From Allosediminivita pacifica (lineage in GTDB: Bacteria > Pseudomonadota > Alphaproteobacteria > Rhodobacterales > Rhodobacteraceae), in NCBI RefSeq assembly GCF_003054175.1, contig NZ_QBKN01000002.1, forward strand, positions 1-64,000: DNA of 64,000 nt, read 5' to 3'. This document shows, piece by piece, positions 20,101 to 28,941 of the stretch. The notes under the pieces were generated by a model. It had not been told where the DNA came from and ran no database searches. It saw nothing but the letters and a program-made list of their open reading frames with translations. The position numbers and the translations under genes are program-made. Numbering within the stretch: position 1 is the first letter of the stretch; every line of letters begins with the position of its first letter.

Positions 20101-21472
20101 GCTGGAAGAGCTTGTCGGCAACGGGGATCTTTTCCGCGACGGCGCGGCATATGTCGCTCCTGTCCGCCTGAATGCCCTGGATCTTGGCGAAGCCCTCGCC
20201 CAGGCCGAGAAGGCCCTCGCCGGGAACACCCCACTGATGGACTACGTGCGCCACTGCATCGGGCTCGTCGGGCCGGTGATCCGGGGCGAGGCGAGCGCGC
20301 TTGAGACGCTTTTCCCGGGTGGCGACTTCGATCTGGCGCTCGGGCTCTACGAGCGTTCGACGACCATGCGCTACATGAACGGCCTTGCGGCCGCGGCGGT
20401 GGAGGCCATGGCCGACACCAGTGGGCGCGCGTTGCGTATCCTCGAGGCGGGTGCAGGCACCGGCGGCACGACCGCCGCCACGCTGGACGCCCTGACCCGG
20501 CGGCCCGCATCCTATCTCTTCACAGATGTCTCGGATCTGTTCCTGGACCGCGCCAAGGATCGCTTCCGCGACCGCGAAGGGCTGGAATTCGCCCGCTTCG
20601 ACCTTGAGACCGCGCCGAGCGCGCAGGGCATCGCGCCCGGCAGCTTTGACGTGGTGCTCGCCTCAAATGCCGTGCACGCGGTGCGCAACCTGCCCGAGAC
20701 GCTCAGGCATCTGCGCAGCCTCCTTCGGCCCGGCGGGATGCTGGTGCTGATTGAATCCACGACGCATTTCCCGTGGTTCAACGTCACCACCGGGCTGATC
20801 GAAGGCTGGCGGCACTCCGAGGACGACCTGCGCCGGGACGATCTTGCGTTGATCGACGCGCCCGCATGGCTCGGCGCATTGGAAGCAGCGGGCTTCGACC
20901 GGGCCGACGCTTGGCCCGGCGCCGGCATGGCCGCCGAGACCGTGGGACAACACCTGATCGTCGCGCGCGCGCCGCTCGACGGCGAGGCAGGTGCCGAGGC
21001 GCCCCCGGCCCAGGCCGCGCAAAGTGCTACAACCACAGGCCCCGACGTGGAGATCGCGCCGCTTGTCGACGCTATCGCCGACGCGCTGCCCCGCGAAAGG
21101 CCCCGCGCGATTGCGGATCTTGTCCGGGCCCGGGTCATGCGGCTGTTGCGGCGGCATCCGGATCAGCCGCCGCACGGCCACGAACGGCTTCTCGACCTCG
21201 GGCTCGATTCCCTCATGGCCGTGCAGCTGCGCAATTTCCTCTCGCAGGACCTTTCCCTGCCCGCCCCCCTGCCCGCCACGGTGGTCTTCGATCACCCCAC
21301 GATCGACGCACTTTCCGCCTACCTCGACACGCTTCAGGCCCCACACCCGGCCGCAACCGGCGCCTCTGCCGCCCGCGCGGCCGGCTCCGCGCCATCGGCC
21401 CGCACCTCGGAAATCGAGGCGATGAGCGAAGAAGAAGTCGAGGCGCTACTCCTTGAACGGTTGAACAGATGA
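17111..21472 (+). CDS. PKS C: KS-AT-MT-ACP, C-methylating non-reducing module
   Basis: A 1453-residue module. An N-terminal coiled coil (about residues 7-28, QMKRALHEIRRLRRELEEA) precedes KS (about 35-455; Cys199 in DTACSSSL). AT follows (about 555-850; GHSLGE, FAAH). A C-methyltransferase region (about 900-1290) shows the S-adenosylmethionine loop LEAGAGTGG at 1111-1119. ACP has Ser1367 in GLDSL. KR, DH and ER are all absent, so the step should leave an alpha-methyl beta-keto group, the only unreduced carbonyl in the PKS A-F chain. The ATG at 17111 overlaps the PKS B stop by 4 nt. An in-frame extension back to 16415 lies inside PKS B and is not used. The C terminus ends in an acidic helix (MSEEEVEALLLERL). 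Confidence 0.96.
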   Translation: MTSASDQMKRALHEIRRLRRELEEATHHRAEAGAVAIVGAGLRLAGGIVDLPALEEALETGRNLVGRVPPGRWRREDLPADLGEAADHGAFVEDIDQFGPEFFGISGAEAASMDPQQRLLLEVGWEALEDAGHAPDSFSDRALGIFVGMANSDYGRMLLSDIPAIDPYFTSGSSFSVAAGRLAYFLGATGPAISVDTACSSSLVALHLARRSLAAGECEVALAGGVNLMLSPEVHVNFARAGMLAPDGRCKTFDAEADGYVRGEGCVLFTLRRLEDALAGGDRILGVIRGSAVNQDGRSNGLTAPNGPAQEALIREALHDAEVDPEDVGYVEAHGTGTSLGDPIELNALGRAYGRDRPNAAPLVVGSVKTNLGHLESAAGAAGVLKALLALRSGRIPAHLNFGRPNPHIAWPAMSLRVPAKPVDWPEGAERIAGVSSFGFSGTNAHLILGAAPEVPAAAPETGLPCHLFTLSAKTDTALRTLAARTATAASVSNARIADICHTANAGRAKMPHRLALAVRDADELAATLGGFAAGQRGAGLRSGLAQTGRKPKVAFLFTGQGAQHPGMGRALYETQPVYREAIDACARALGDAIPGGLDAALHEAEDASLIRAPGIAQPALFALEYALARLWMSFGLRPDALCGHSLGEIVAATIAGVMPLEDALALVVARGRLTARVAEDGMMASVFAPREAIEPLLAGAERVGIAALNTPRNHVLSGPAPMLQAILDRLRAEGIRVEPLQIAFAAHCPLVDPILGEFREAARQIQYSPPKIPLVSNLTGGFAPESLASARHWVEHLRQPVRFSDGIATLLDAGITHFVEIGPHPVLSTMASECAELSGRPLPTVLPSLRRDGEPGRELAESLGQLFVDGAPVDPDALQPAGGARKVSLPTYPFERSRHWHPSARPGGRRSDLAPDARWSRIAAKLAREAERGPLGFDAAACPSGWEALGELTRARVVSLFMEAGLFGEAGAQATLREVVGALRARPDFEQLVERWLEELVGNGDLFRDGAAYVAPVRLNALDLGEALAQAEKALAGNTPLMDYVRHCIGLVGPVIRGEASALETLFPGGDFDLALGLYERSTTMRYMNGLAAAAVEAMADTSGRALRILEAGAGTGGTTAATLDALTRRPASYLFTDVSDLFLDRAKDRFRDREGLEFARFDLETAPSAQGIAPGSFDVVLASNAVHAVRNLPETLRHLRSLLRPGGMLVLIESTTHFPWFNVTTGLIEGWRHSEDDLRRDDLALIDAPAWLGALEAAGFDRADAWPGAGMAAETVGQHLIVARAPLDGEAGAEAPPAQAAQSATTTGPDVEIAPLVDAIADALPRERPRAIADLVRARVMRLLRRHPDQPPHGHERLLDLGLDSLMAVQLRNFLSQDLSLPAPLPATVVFDHPTIDALSAYLDTLQAPHPAATGASAARAAGSAPSARTSEIEAMSEEEVEALLLERLNR

Positions 21473-24400
21473 ACACCCCCGACCCCGCCATCGCGGCCAA
21501 CCAATCGCAGCTCTCGCCGCTGAAACGCGCGCTCATCGCGCTGGAAGTGGCCGAGGCGGAAAACCGCAGGCTGCGCGAAGCCGCCCGCGCACCGATTGCC
21601 ATTGTCGGCATCGGCTGCCGCGTGCCGGGCGCCGACGGGCCCGAGGCCTTCTGGGAGCTGCTCGACGCGGGCATCGACGCAACCGGGCCGGTGCCTGCCG
21701 GACGCTGGGACCACGAGGCGTTCTACGATCCCGATCCGGACCGCGAGGGACATATCTCGACCCTCCGCGGCGGGTTCATCGACCGCATCGACGAGTTCGA
21801 CGCCAAGCTTTTCGGGATCTCGCTGCGCGAAGCGCGCAGCATGGACCCGCAGCAGCGGCTGTTCCTGCAGACGGCCTGGGAGGCGCTGGAGCATGCAGGC
21901 ATCGCACCCGACACGCTGCAGGGCTCGGCCACGGGCGTCTTCGTCGGCGCAACCTCGTCGGACTACACCTACCTGCAGGTCGCCTCGCGGGATCGGGCAC
22001 TGCTCGACGCCCATTTCACGTCCGGCATCGCCCACAGCGTGCTGTCTGGGCGCCTGTCGTATCTGCTCGGGCTGCAAGGCCCCAGCGTAACCGTCGACAC
22101 CGCCTGTTCCTCGTCGCTGGTCGCCGTGCACCAGGCGGTGCAGTCGCTGCGGCGTGGCGAAGCGCGCATGGCCATCGCGGGTGGCGTCAACCTGATGCTG
22201 TCGCCGGAACTCTTCGTGGCCCTGTCGCGGGCGCACATGCTGGCGCCGGACGGGCGGTGCAAGGCCTTCGACGCCAGCGCAGACGGCTTTGCCCGGGCCG
22301 AAGGCTGCGGTGTTGTGGTGCTGAAGTCGCTCGCCGATGCGCAGGCCGATGGCGACCGCGTGCTGGCCGTGTTGCGCGGCAGCGCGGTGAACCAGGACGG
22401 CGCGTCGAGCAGCCTGACCGCCCCCAGCGGCCCGGCGCAGGAGGCGGTGATCCGCGCCGCGCTGGAGGATGCCGGCATCAGCCCCGACCAGCTTGGCTAT
22501 CTCGAAGCCCATGGCACGGGTACCAATCTTGGCGATCCGCAGGAGATGCGGGCGCTCGGCAATGTCTTTGCCGGGCGGCGCACGCCGCTCGTGGTCGGGT
22601 CGGTGAAGACCAACCTCGGCCACCTCGAGGGCGCGGCAGGCATCACCGGGCTGATCAAGCTCACGCTCATGCTGCGCGAGGGGCGCATTCCCCGCCACCT
22701 ACATTTCAAGACACCCAGTCCGCATATCCCGTGGTCGTCGCTGCCCATCCGCGTCCCGGCCGAACCCGAAGCCTGGGAGCCGCTCGGCGGCGCGCGCTAC
22801 GCCTCGATCAGTTCCTTCGGCTTCAGCGGGACCAACGCCCACATCGTCCTCGAAGAAGCGCCCCAGATGGCAGAGGGAAAACAGGACGAGGCCCCCGCCC
22901 TGCTGGCACTTTCCGCCGCGAGCCGCGAGGCGCTTGGCACCCTCGCCGCGCGTCACGCGGCACGCCTGTCCGAACCCCAGGTCCCGGCGCTCGACGATGT
23001 CTGCCGGACGGCCAACGTGGGACGCGCGCAGCTCGCCTACCGCGCGACGGTGTCCGGCACCACGCCGGGTGACCTGCTGCCGGGGCTCGAAAAACTCGCC
23101 TCAGGCGAGGCACCTGTCGCAGGTCCCGTCCGCGACACGCCGCGCATCGCCTTCCTCTTCACGGGACAGGGCGCGCAGTTCGCCGGGATGGGCCGTGAGC
23201 TTTACGACCGGGCGCCGGTCTTCCGCGCGGTTCTCGACCGGGCCGCCCAGCGGCTTGAGGGCCGACTGGAAACGCCGCTGCTGGACGTGATGTTCGGCGC
23301 GCCTGGGACCGAGGGTCTCTTGGACCGGACGCGCTACACCCAGCCCGCGCTTTTCGCCTTCGAATACGCGCTGGCAGAGCTCTGGGCCTCCTGGGGCGTC
23401 GAGGCTGACATCGTTATCGGCCATTCGGTGGGCGAATTCGCGGCGGCTTGCCTGGCGGGCGTGATGCGCTTCGAGGATGCGCTCGATCTCGTCGCAGAAC
23501 GGGGGCGGCTGATGGACGAGCTGCCCGAGGGCGGCGCCATGCTTTCGGTCGCGGCACCAGAAGATGCCGTGCGTGCGCTGCTCGGGGACGAGGCCGATGT
23601 CGCCGCCGTCAATGCTCCGGATCAGACCGTGGTTTCGGGCGCGCGGGACGCGCTGGACAGATTTGCAGAGCTGCTGACCGACCGCGGGATCGACTTTCGC
23701 TGGCTGCCTGTCTCGCACGCGTTCCATTCGCGGCTGGTCGACCCGGCGCTTGATGCCTTCGAGGCGACCGCCTCCGGGATCTCCTTCGGCGCGCCAAACC
23801 GGCGCCTCATCTCGAACCTGACGGGGCGCAGCGTCGGTGCGGAAACGATCGGCAGACCGGCCTACTGGCGCCGGCACATGCGCGATCCCGTCCGCTACGC
23901 CGAGGGCGCTGCAGAGATCGCCCGCCTTGGCGCGACCGTCCTGGTCGAGATCGGGCCGCAGCCCGTGCTGACGACGCTTGCCCGCGAGACACTGGCCGTC
24001 GAAGGCACGGGGGACGGCATGGCGTTCCTCGCCTCGTTCCGGCGCGGGCGCGGCGAGTGGGAACAGATGCAGGCGGCGCTCGGCGCGCTCTGGACGTCGG
24101 GCGTCCGGGTGGACTGGCACGAGGTCGAGCGTCTTCGCGGCGGTCAGGTCACCGATCTGCCCACCTATCCCTTTGCGCGCGACCGGCACTGGATCGCGCC
24201 CCGTGCCGAGGCACAGGGGGCGCCAGCCCCCACCGGACTCAGCGGCGCGCCGCTGCCCGTGGCGCTTGGCGGAGTCGAAATCCGCGCCGGTGAAATTTCG
24301 GTCGCAAGCTCCGACTGGGCCGGCGATCACGTGGTCAACGGGGGCGTTATTCTGCCCGGCGCGGCTTTCCTGTCGATGATGGCCGCTGCACAGGCTGGCG

Positions 24401-27400
24401 CGCTGGAGGACGTGGTTTTCGAAGCGCCGCTGTCCCTGCCCAAAGGTGAGCGGGGCACAGCGCTTCAAACCATCCGCCACGACGACCGGATCGAGGTATT
24501 CAGCCGCGCGGACGGGGAGGACGACTGGACGCGTCATGCGACTGCACGTTCCGCCGAAGCGCAGCCGATCGAGACGCCCGCCGGGCCGCGACACGGGAGG
24601 GAGATCAACCCGGAAGGCTTCTACGAGGGCCTCGCCGCTCGCGGCATCGGGCTTGGCCCCGCGTTCCGGGTTATCCAGCGGCTTCAGGCCGCAGAAGACA
24701 TGGCTTTCGGCGACATCGCGCTGCCCGAAGCAATCCGGGCAGAGCCCGGCCTGCCGATACATCCGCTGCTTCTGGACGGCTGCCTGCAGCTGATCGCCGC
24801 GACTGGCGCCGCGCGGGAGACCGGAGGCGGGGCCTTCCTGCCTTTCGCCATCGACCGCGCGCAAATCGGGTCGGATCCCGGCCGGAAAACCCGTGCCCGG
24901 GTCAGCGTCCGCCGCGCGGGGGCGGACATTCTGGCGGCAGACATCCGTGCGGAGGCCGAGGACGGCACGCCTGTGCTGGCTTTGACGGGCCTGCGCCTGC
25001 GGCGGCTTTCCACGCAACCCGCTCTGACGGCAGCCGGGCGGCCGCTTTCTGAGGCGCTCTACGTCACCGACCGGGTCGCGCGTCCGGTATTTCCCACCCC
25101 GGCCGAACTCGTCGACGCCGCCACCCTGCACAGCGCCGCGCTGGCCGACCATGCCGGGCTTGCCGCCTATGACCGCTTTGCCGAGGGCATGGACGCCGCC
25201 TGCGTCGAGATCCTGCGAGACTGCTTCGCGAAGCTCGGGTGGCAGCCGGAGCCGGGGGCGCACTTCGACGCGGAGACGCTTGCCGATGAGTTCGGCATAT
25301 CGACCGCCCATCGGCGCCTTTTCACAAGGTTGCTTGGCATCCTTGCCGAGGCTGGCGACATCCACCACGAGGGAGCGGGCTGGACGGTCCAGCACCGGCC
25401 CGAACCACGACAGGTGGCCGGTGAGCTGCGCCAGCTTGCCCCTCGCGCGGCCCTGCCCGAGGTGGAGATGCTTCTGCGCGCCGGAGCCGGGCTGCAAGAC
25501 GCCCTGCGTGGACGCACCGACGCGCTGGAGTTGCTGTTTCCCGGCGGCGACACCAGCACCGCCGAAGAGCTTTACGGCGCGGTGCCGACCTCGACCTATT
25601 TCAACGGTCTGATCGCCGAGATCCTGGCCAGCCTCGCCGCGTCGAACCGTCCGCTGCGCATCCTCGAGATCGGCGGCGGCACGGGCGGGACCACCGCGCG
25701 TGTTCTCGAACGGCTTCCGGAGGGAGTTGACTACACCTTCACCGACGTGGGGCCGAGCTTTGTCGACCGTGCACGGGAGCGGTTCGGGGACCGGGACGGC
25801 ATGCGTTTCCAGGTGCTCGACCTCGAGCGCGATCTGGTGTCGCAAGGCATCGAGGCGGGCTCGGTCGATGTGGTGATCGGCGCGAACGTGGTTCACGCGA
25901 CCCGCGATCTTGCAGCGACGCTTGGTCGGATCAGCGATGTCATGGCCCCCGGCGGGCGGCTGGTCCTGCTCGAGGTCACGACCCCGCAGCGCTGGTTCGA
26001 CCTGACGGTCGGACTGACCCCCGGATGGTGGCTCTATTCGGATACAGATTTGCGCAGCGAGGGCCCGCTGCTTGATCGGGAGCGATGGCTCGACGTGCTG
26101 AGGTCGGCGGGCTTCTCGGCGCCCGCGGCGCTCGACGGCGACCCCGCGATGCCGGGAAGCCGCGGGCGGCAGGCGGTTCTGGTGGCAGAGCATCTCGGGA
26201 CGTGTGGACAGCATTGGCTGATCGTACCCGGCGGCGACAACCTTGCCCGGCCCTTGGCCGAAGCGCTCTGGGCCGTGGGGGAACAGGCCGAGGTACTTGA
26301 AGGGCACCTATCCGCAGTGACAGGAGCGGCGCCCGACCAGGTGGTTATTCTCGGCGGCTCCGAGGACCTTTCGGCGGCCGAGCGCGTGGCAAACGCGCTG
26401 GAAGCCGTGCAAGAGGCGGCGAAGGCCCAGCCCGCGGCCCGGCTGACGCTGATCACCCAGGGCGCCGAGCCTGTCGAGGGCCGCCACGACACGCCGCGCG
26501 CCGGTGAAGCGGGCGTGGCCGGGCTGGCGCGCAGTGTCGCGCTGGAACTGCCCGACGTGAGCTGCCGTCGGATCGAACTCGCCCCCGGCAGCGCGGACGT
26601 TGACGCGATTGCCGCGGTCCTGCTCGACGGGGGCGATGAGCCCGAGGTGATCTTGCACGGCGCGACCCCGGAGGTGACCCGGCTCCAGCCCTGGACGGCG
26701 CCCGCCGCGCCTGAGGTGCCGCAAGAGCCCTGGGGGCTTGAGGCCACCCTGCCCGGCACGCTGGAGCACCTCGAATGCCGGCCCCGCGCCCGCCGCGCGC
26801 CCGGACCAGGTGAAATCGAGATCGAAGTCGAGGTCGCAGGCCTGAACTTCCGCGACGTTCTGAACGCACTTGGCGAGTATCCCGGCGCGCCGCCGCTCGG
26901 CGGCGAATGCGCGGGCCGCGTGGTGGCGGTCGGCGACGGTGTGACCGGGCTTGCGCCGGGCGATGCCGTGATCGGCATGGTGCCGGGCGCGCTCGGCTCG
27001 CACGTGACCCTGCCCGCCGCGCTTGCCACGCCCCTGCCCGAGGGGTTCGACATGGTCGATGGCGCGGCCTTTGCCATCCCCTTCGTGACCGCGGACTACT
27101 GCCTGCGCGAACTGGGGGACATCGGACCCGGCGACCGCGTGCTGATCCACGCGGCGGCGGGCGGTGTCGGCATGGCCGCAGTACAGATCGCCCACGCCGC
27201 CGGGGCCGAGGTGTTTGCCACCGCGGGGTCGGACGAAAAGCGCGACGTGGTCCGCGGGCTCGGCGTGGCGACGGTGATGGATTCTCGCACACCCGCCTTT
27301 CTCGAAGAAGTCGTGCAGGCCACCGGCGGAAAGGGCGTCGACCTTGTCCTGAATTCGCTGACCGGAGAGATGGCAGAAGCCAGCCTGCGCGCGCTCGCCG

Positions 27401-28941
27401 AAGGCGGCCGCATGATCGAACTCGGTGTGCGCGATCTGCGGGATCCGTCGGAGATTGAGGGGCTCGCCCCGGGGGTGCAGCACATTCCGGTCAACTGGGG
27501 CCATGTGGCCGAGGCCGATCCCGAGCGGATCGGGGCGATCCTTCGCCGCGTGACGCGCGAGCTTAGCGCAGGGCGGCTGGCGCCCCTGCCGCGGCAGTGC
27601 TTTGCCATCGACGAGGTGGACGCGGCCTTCCGGCTGATGGCGCGGGGCGGCCATGTCGGCAAGATCGTCATCGCCCTGCGGAACCGCCCGAAGGTCGCGG
27701 TGCGCGCCTCTGGCACCTACATCGTGACGGGCGGCTTCACCGGCCTCGGGCTCGACACCGTGGAGAGACTGGCCGGAGAGGGCACCGGACGGATCGTCGT
27801 GATCGGGCGCCGCCCCCCGGGCCCCGAGACCGAGGCCATCCTGCAAGGGCTGCGCGCAAGCGGGACGCGGATCGACGCCGAGATCGTCGACGTGGCCGAC
27901 GCGGAGGCCATGACGGCCCTGCTCGCCCGGATCCGACAGGACGGCCCGCCGATCCGCGGCGTGATCCATGCCGCCGGCACGCTGTCAGATGCGGGCCTGA
28001 TGGCGCAGGACCGCGAGACTATCGGGGCCGTGATGGCCGCGAAGGTCACCGGGACGCTGCTGCTGGAACGGCTGACGCGCGCCGATCCGCTGGATCTCTT
28101 CTGCGCTTATTCTTCGCTTGCCGCGGTGCTGGGCTCGCCCGCGCAGGCCAACCATGCCGCGGCCAATGCCGCGCTCGGCGCGATCATGCGCAGGCGGGCC
28201 GCGCAGGGCCGGCCCGGGCTCGCCATCGCCTGGGGTCCGTGGAGCGGCATCGGTGCCGCCGCCGGTGCGGACACCATCGAACGGCTCGCCGATCAGGGCG
28301 TGGGGGCGCTCAGCCCCGCGGAGGGACGCGCCGCCTGCGCCTACCTCATGGGCGAGGCGCGGGGCGAGGTGATCGTCGCCCCGGTCAATTGGACAAAGCT
28401 GAACACCTGGCGCGGCGGTCGCCCCAACCCTGTCTTCCCGACCGGCGAGCGGGCCGCAGCGCCGGAGAGGCCGCAAACCGGCGGCACCGCTCCGGCCACC
28501 CAGACCGAAGCGCAGGACGACATCCTGGAAAGGCTCGCCGCGGCCGAGCCAGCGCGCAAGCGGCAGGTGCTTGACGCCTTCCTCGAAGTCACGGTGCGCA
28601 AGTCCTTTGCCCTGCCGGAGGGCCGCAGGCTCGACCCGAAGACCCCCTTCGGCGAACTCGGGCTCGACTCGCTTCTGGCCATCGAGCTGCGCAACCGGCT
28701 GGGGCGGTCGCTCGGCATGCGCCTGCCAGCCACCCTGCTGTTCGAGAACCCGACCCTTGCAACGCTTGGCGATTTCCTGATGTCCGAGATCGCCCCCGCG
28801 GCCACGCCAGTGCCCCCTGAAAGTACCCGAAAGACAGCGCCGTCGAGCGATGTTTTCGCCGGGCTCGATACCCTCAGCGATGAGGAGCTCGAGCGCATGC
28901 TTGGGCTGGAAGACACAATGAACGACGAGGCCGAGGCATGA
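21469..28941 (+). CDS. PKS D: KS-AT-DH-MT-ER-KR-ACP, methylating fully reducing module
   Basis: A 2490-residue protein with the largest domain set in the cluster. A docking coiled coil (about 17-43) precedes KS (about 45-465; Cys213). AT has GHSVGE and HAFH, which is malonyl-like. DH (about 927-1187) has His954 in DHVVNGGVILPG and Asp in HPLLLDG. The C-methyltransferase (about 1234-1570) has LEIGGGTGG at 1399-1407. ER (about 1762-2073) has HAAAGGVGMAA. KR (about 2080-2270) has TGGFTGLG. ACP Ser2401 lies in GLDSL. At the KR active site the Tyr of the usual YAAAN is His2229 (QANHAAAN), so ketoreduction may depend on a variant mechanism or be lost. If active, the step gives an alpha-methyl saturated unit. 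Start and stop overlap the neighbours by 4 nt. Confidence 0.95.
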   Translation: MNTPDPAIAANQSQLSPLKRALIALEVAEAENRRLREAARAPIAIVGIGCRVPGADGPEAFWELLDAGIDATGPVPAGRWDHEAFYDPDPDREGHISTLRGGFIDRIDEFDAKLFGISLREARSMDPQQRLFLQTAWEALEHAGIAPDTLQGSATGVFVGATSSDYTYLQVASRDRALLDAHFTSGIAHSVLSGRLSYLLGLQGPSVTVDTACSSSLVAVHQAVQSLRRGEARMAIAGGVNLMLSPELFVALSRAHMLAPDGRCKAFDASADGFARAEGCGVVVLKSLADAQADGDRVLAVLRGSAVNQDGASSSLTAPSGPAQEAVIRAALEDAGISPDQLGYLEAHGTGTNLGDPQEMRALGNVFAGRRTPLVVGSVKTNLGHLEGAAGITGLIKLTLMLREGRIPRHLHFKTPSPHIPWSSLPIRVPAEPEAWEPLGGARYASISSFGFSGTNAHIVLEEAPQMAEGKQDEAPALLALSAASREALGTLAARHAARLSEPQVPALDDVCRTANVGRAQLAYRATVSGTTPGDLLPGLEKLASGEAPVAGPVRDTPRIAFLFTGQGAQFAGMGRELYDRAPVFRAVLDRAAQRLEGRLETPLLDVMFGAPGTEGLLDRTRYTQPALFAFEYALAELWASWGVEADIVIGHSVGEFAAACLAGVMRFEDALDLVAERGRLMDELPEGGAMLSVAAPEDAVRALLGDEADVAAVNAPDQTVVSGARDALDRFAELLTDRGIDFRWLPVSHAFHSRLVDPALDAFEATASGISFGAPNRRLISNLTGRSVGAETIGRPAYWRRHMRDPVRYAEGAAEIARLGATVLVEIGPQPVLTTLARETLAVEGTGDGMAFLASFRRGRGEWEQMQAALGALWTSGVRVDWHEVERLRGGQVTDLPTYPFARDRHWIAPRAEAQGAPAPTGLSGAPLPVALGGVEIRAGEISVASSDWAGDHVVNGGVILPGAAFLSMMAAAQAGALEDVVFEAPLSLPKGERGTALQTIRHDDRIEVFSRADGEDDWTRHATARSAEAQPIETPAGPRHGREINPEGFYEGLAARGIGLGPAFRVIQRLQAAEDMAFGDIALPEAIRAEPGLPIHPLLLDGCLQLIAATGAARETGGGAFLPFAIDRAQIGSDPGRKTRARVSVRRAGADILAADIRAEAEDGTPVLALTGLRLRRLSTQPALTAAGRPLSEALYVTDRVARPVFPTPAELVDAATLHSAALADHAGLAAYDRFAEGMDAACVEILRDCFAKLGWQPEPGAHFDAETLADEFGISTAHRRLFTRLLGILAEAGDIHHEGAGWTVQHRPEPRQVAGELRQLAPRAALPEVEMLLRAGAGLQDALRGRTDALELLFPGGDTSTAEELYGAVPTSTYFNGLIAEILASLAASNRPLRILEIGGGTGGTTARVLERLPEGVDYTFTDVGPSFVDRARERFGDRDGMRFQVLDLERDLVSQGIEAGSVDVVIGANVVHATRDLAATLGRISDVMAPGGRLVLLEVTTPQRWFDLTVGLTPGWWLYSDTDLRSEGPLLDRERWLDVLRSAGFSAPAALDGDPAMPGSRGRQAVLVAEHLGTCGQHWLIVPGGDNLARPLAEALWAVGEQAEVLEGHLSAVTGAAPDQVVILGGSEDLSAAERVANALEAVQEAAKAQPAARLTLITQGAEPVEGRHDTPRAGEAGVAGLARSVALELPDVSCRRIELAPGSADVDAIAAVLLDGGDEPEVILHGATPEVTRLQPWTAPAAPEVPQEPWGLEATLPGTLEHLECRPRARRAPGPGEIEIEVEVAGLNFRDVLNALGEYPGAPPLGGECAGRVVAVGDGVTGLAPGDAVIGMVPGALGSHVTLPAALATPLPEGFDMVDGAAFAIPFVTADYCLRELGDIGPGDRVLIHAAAGGVGMAAVQIAHAAGAEVFATAGSDEKRDVVRGLGVATVMDSRTPAFLEEVVQATGGKGVDLVLNSLTGEMAEASLRALAEGGRMIELGVRDLRDPSEIEGLAPGVQHIPVNWGHVAEADPERIGAILRRVTRELSAGRLAPLPRQCFAIDEVDAAFRLMARGGHVGKIVIALRNRPKVAVRASGTYIVTGGFTGLGLDTVERLAGEGTGRIVVIGRRPPGPETEAILQGLRASGTRIDAEIVDVADAEAMTALLARIRQDGPPIRGVIHAAGTLSDAGLMAQDRETIGAVMAAKVTGTLLLERLTRADPLDLFCAYSSLAAVLGSPAQANHAAANAALGAIMRRRAAQGRPGLAIAWGPWSGIGAAAGADTIERLADQGVGALSPAEGRAACAYLMGEARGEVIVAPVNWTKLNTWRGGRPNPVFPTGERAAAPERPQTGGTAPATQTEAQDDILERLAAAEPARKRQVLDAFLEVTVRKSFALPEGRRLDPKTPFGELGLDSLLAIELRNRLGRSLGMRLPATLLFENPTLATLGDFLMSEIAPAATPVPPESTRKTAPSSDVFAGLDTLSDEELERMLGLEDTMNDEAEA

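Noticed and set aside
23101-26307. Minus-strand frame of 1068 codons opposite PKS D
   Set aside because: Antisense to well-defined AT, DH and MT domains. It has no recognisable domain and low-complexity composition.
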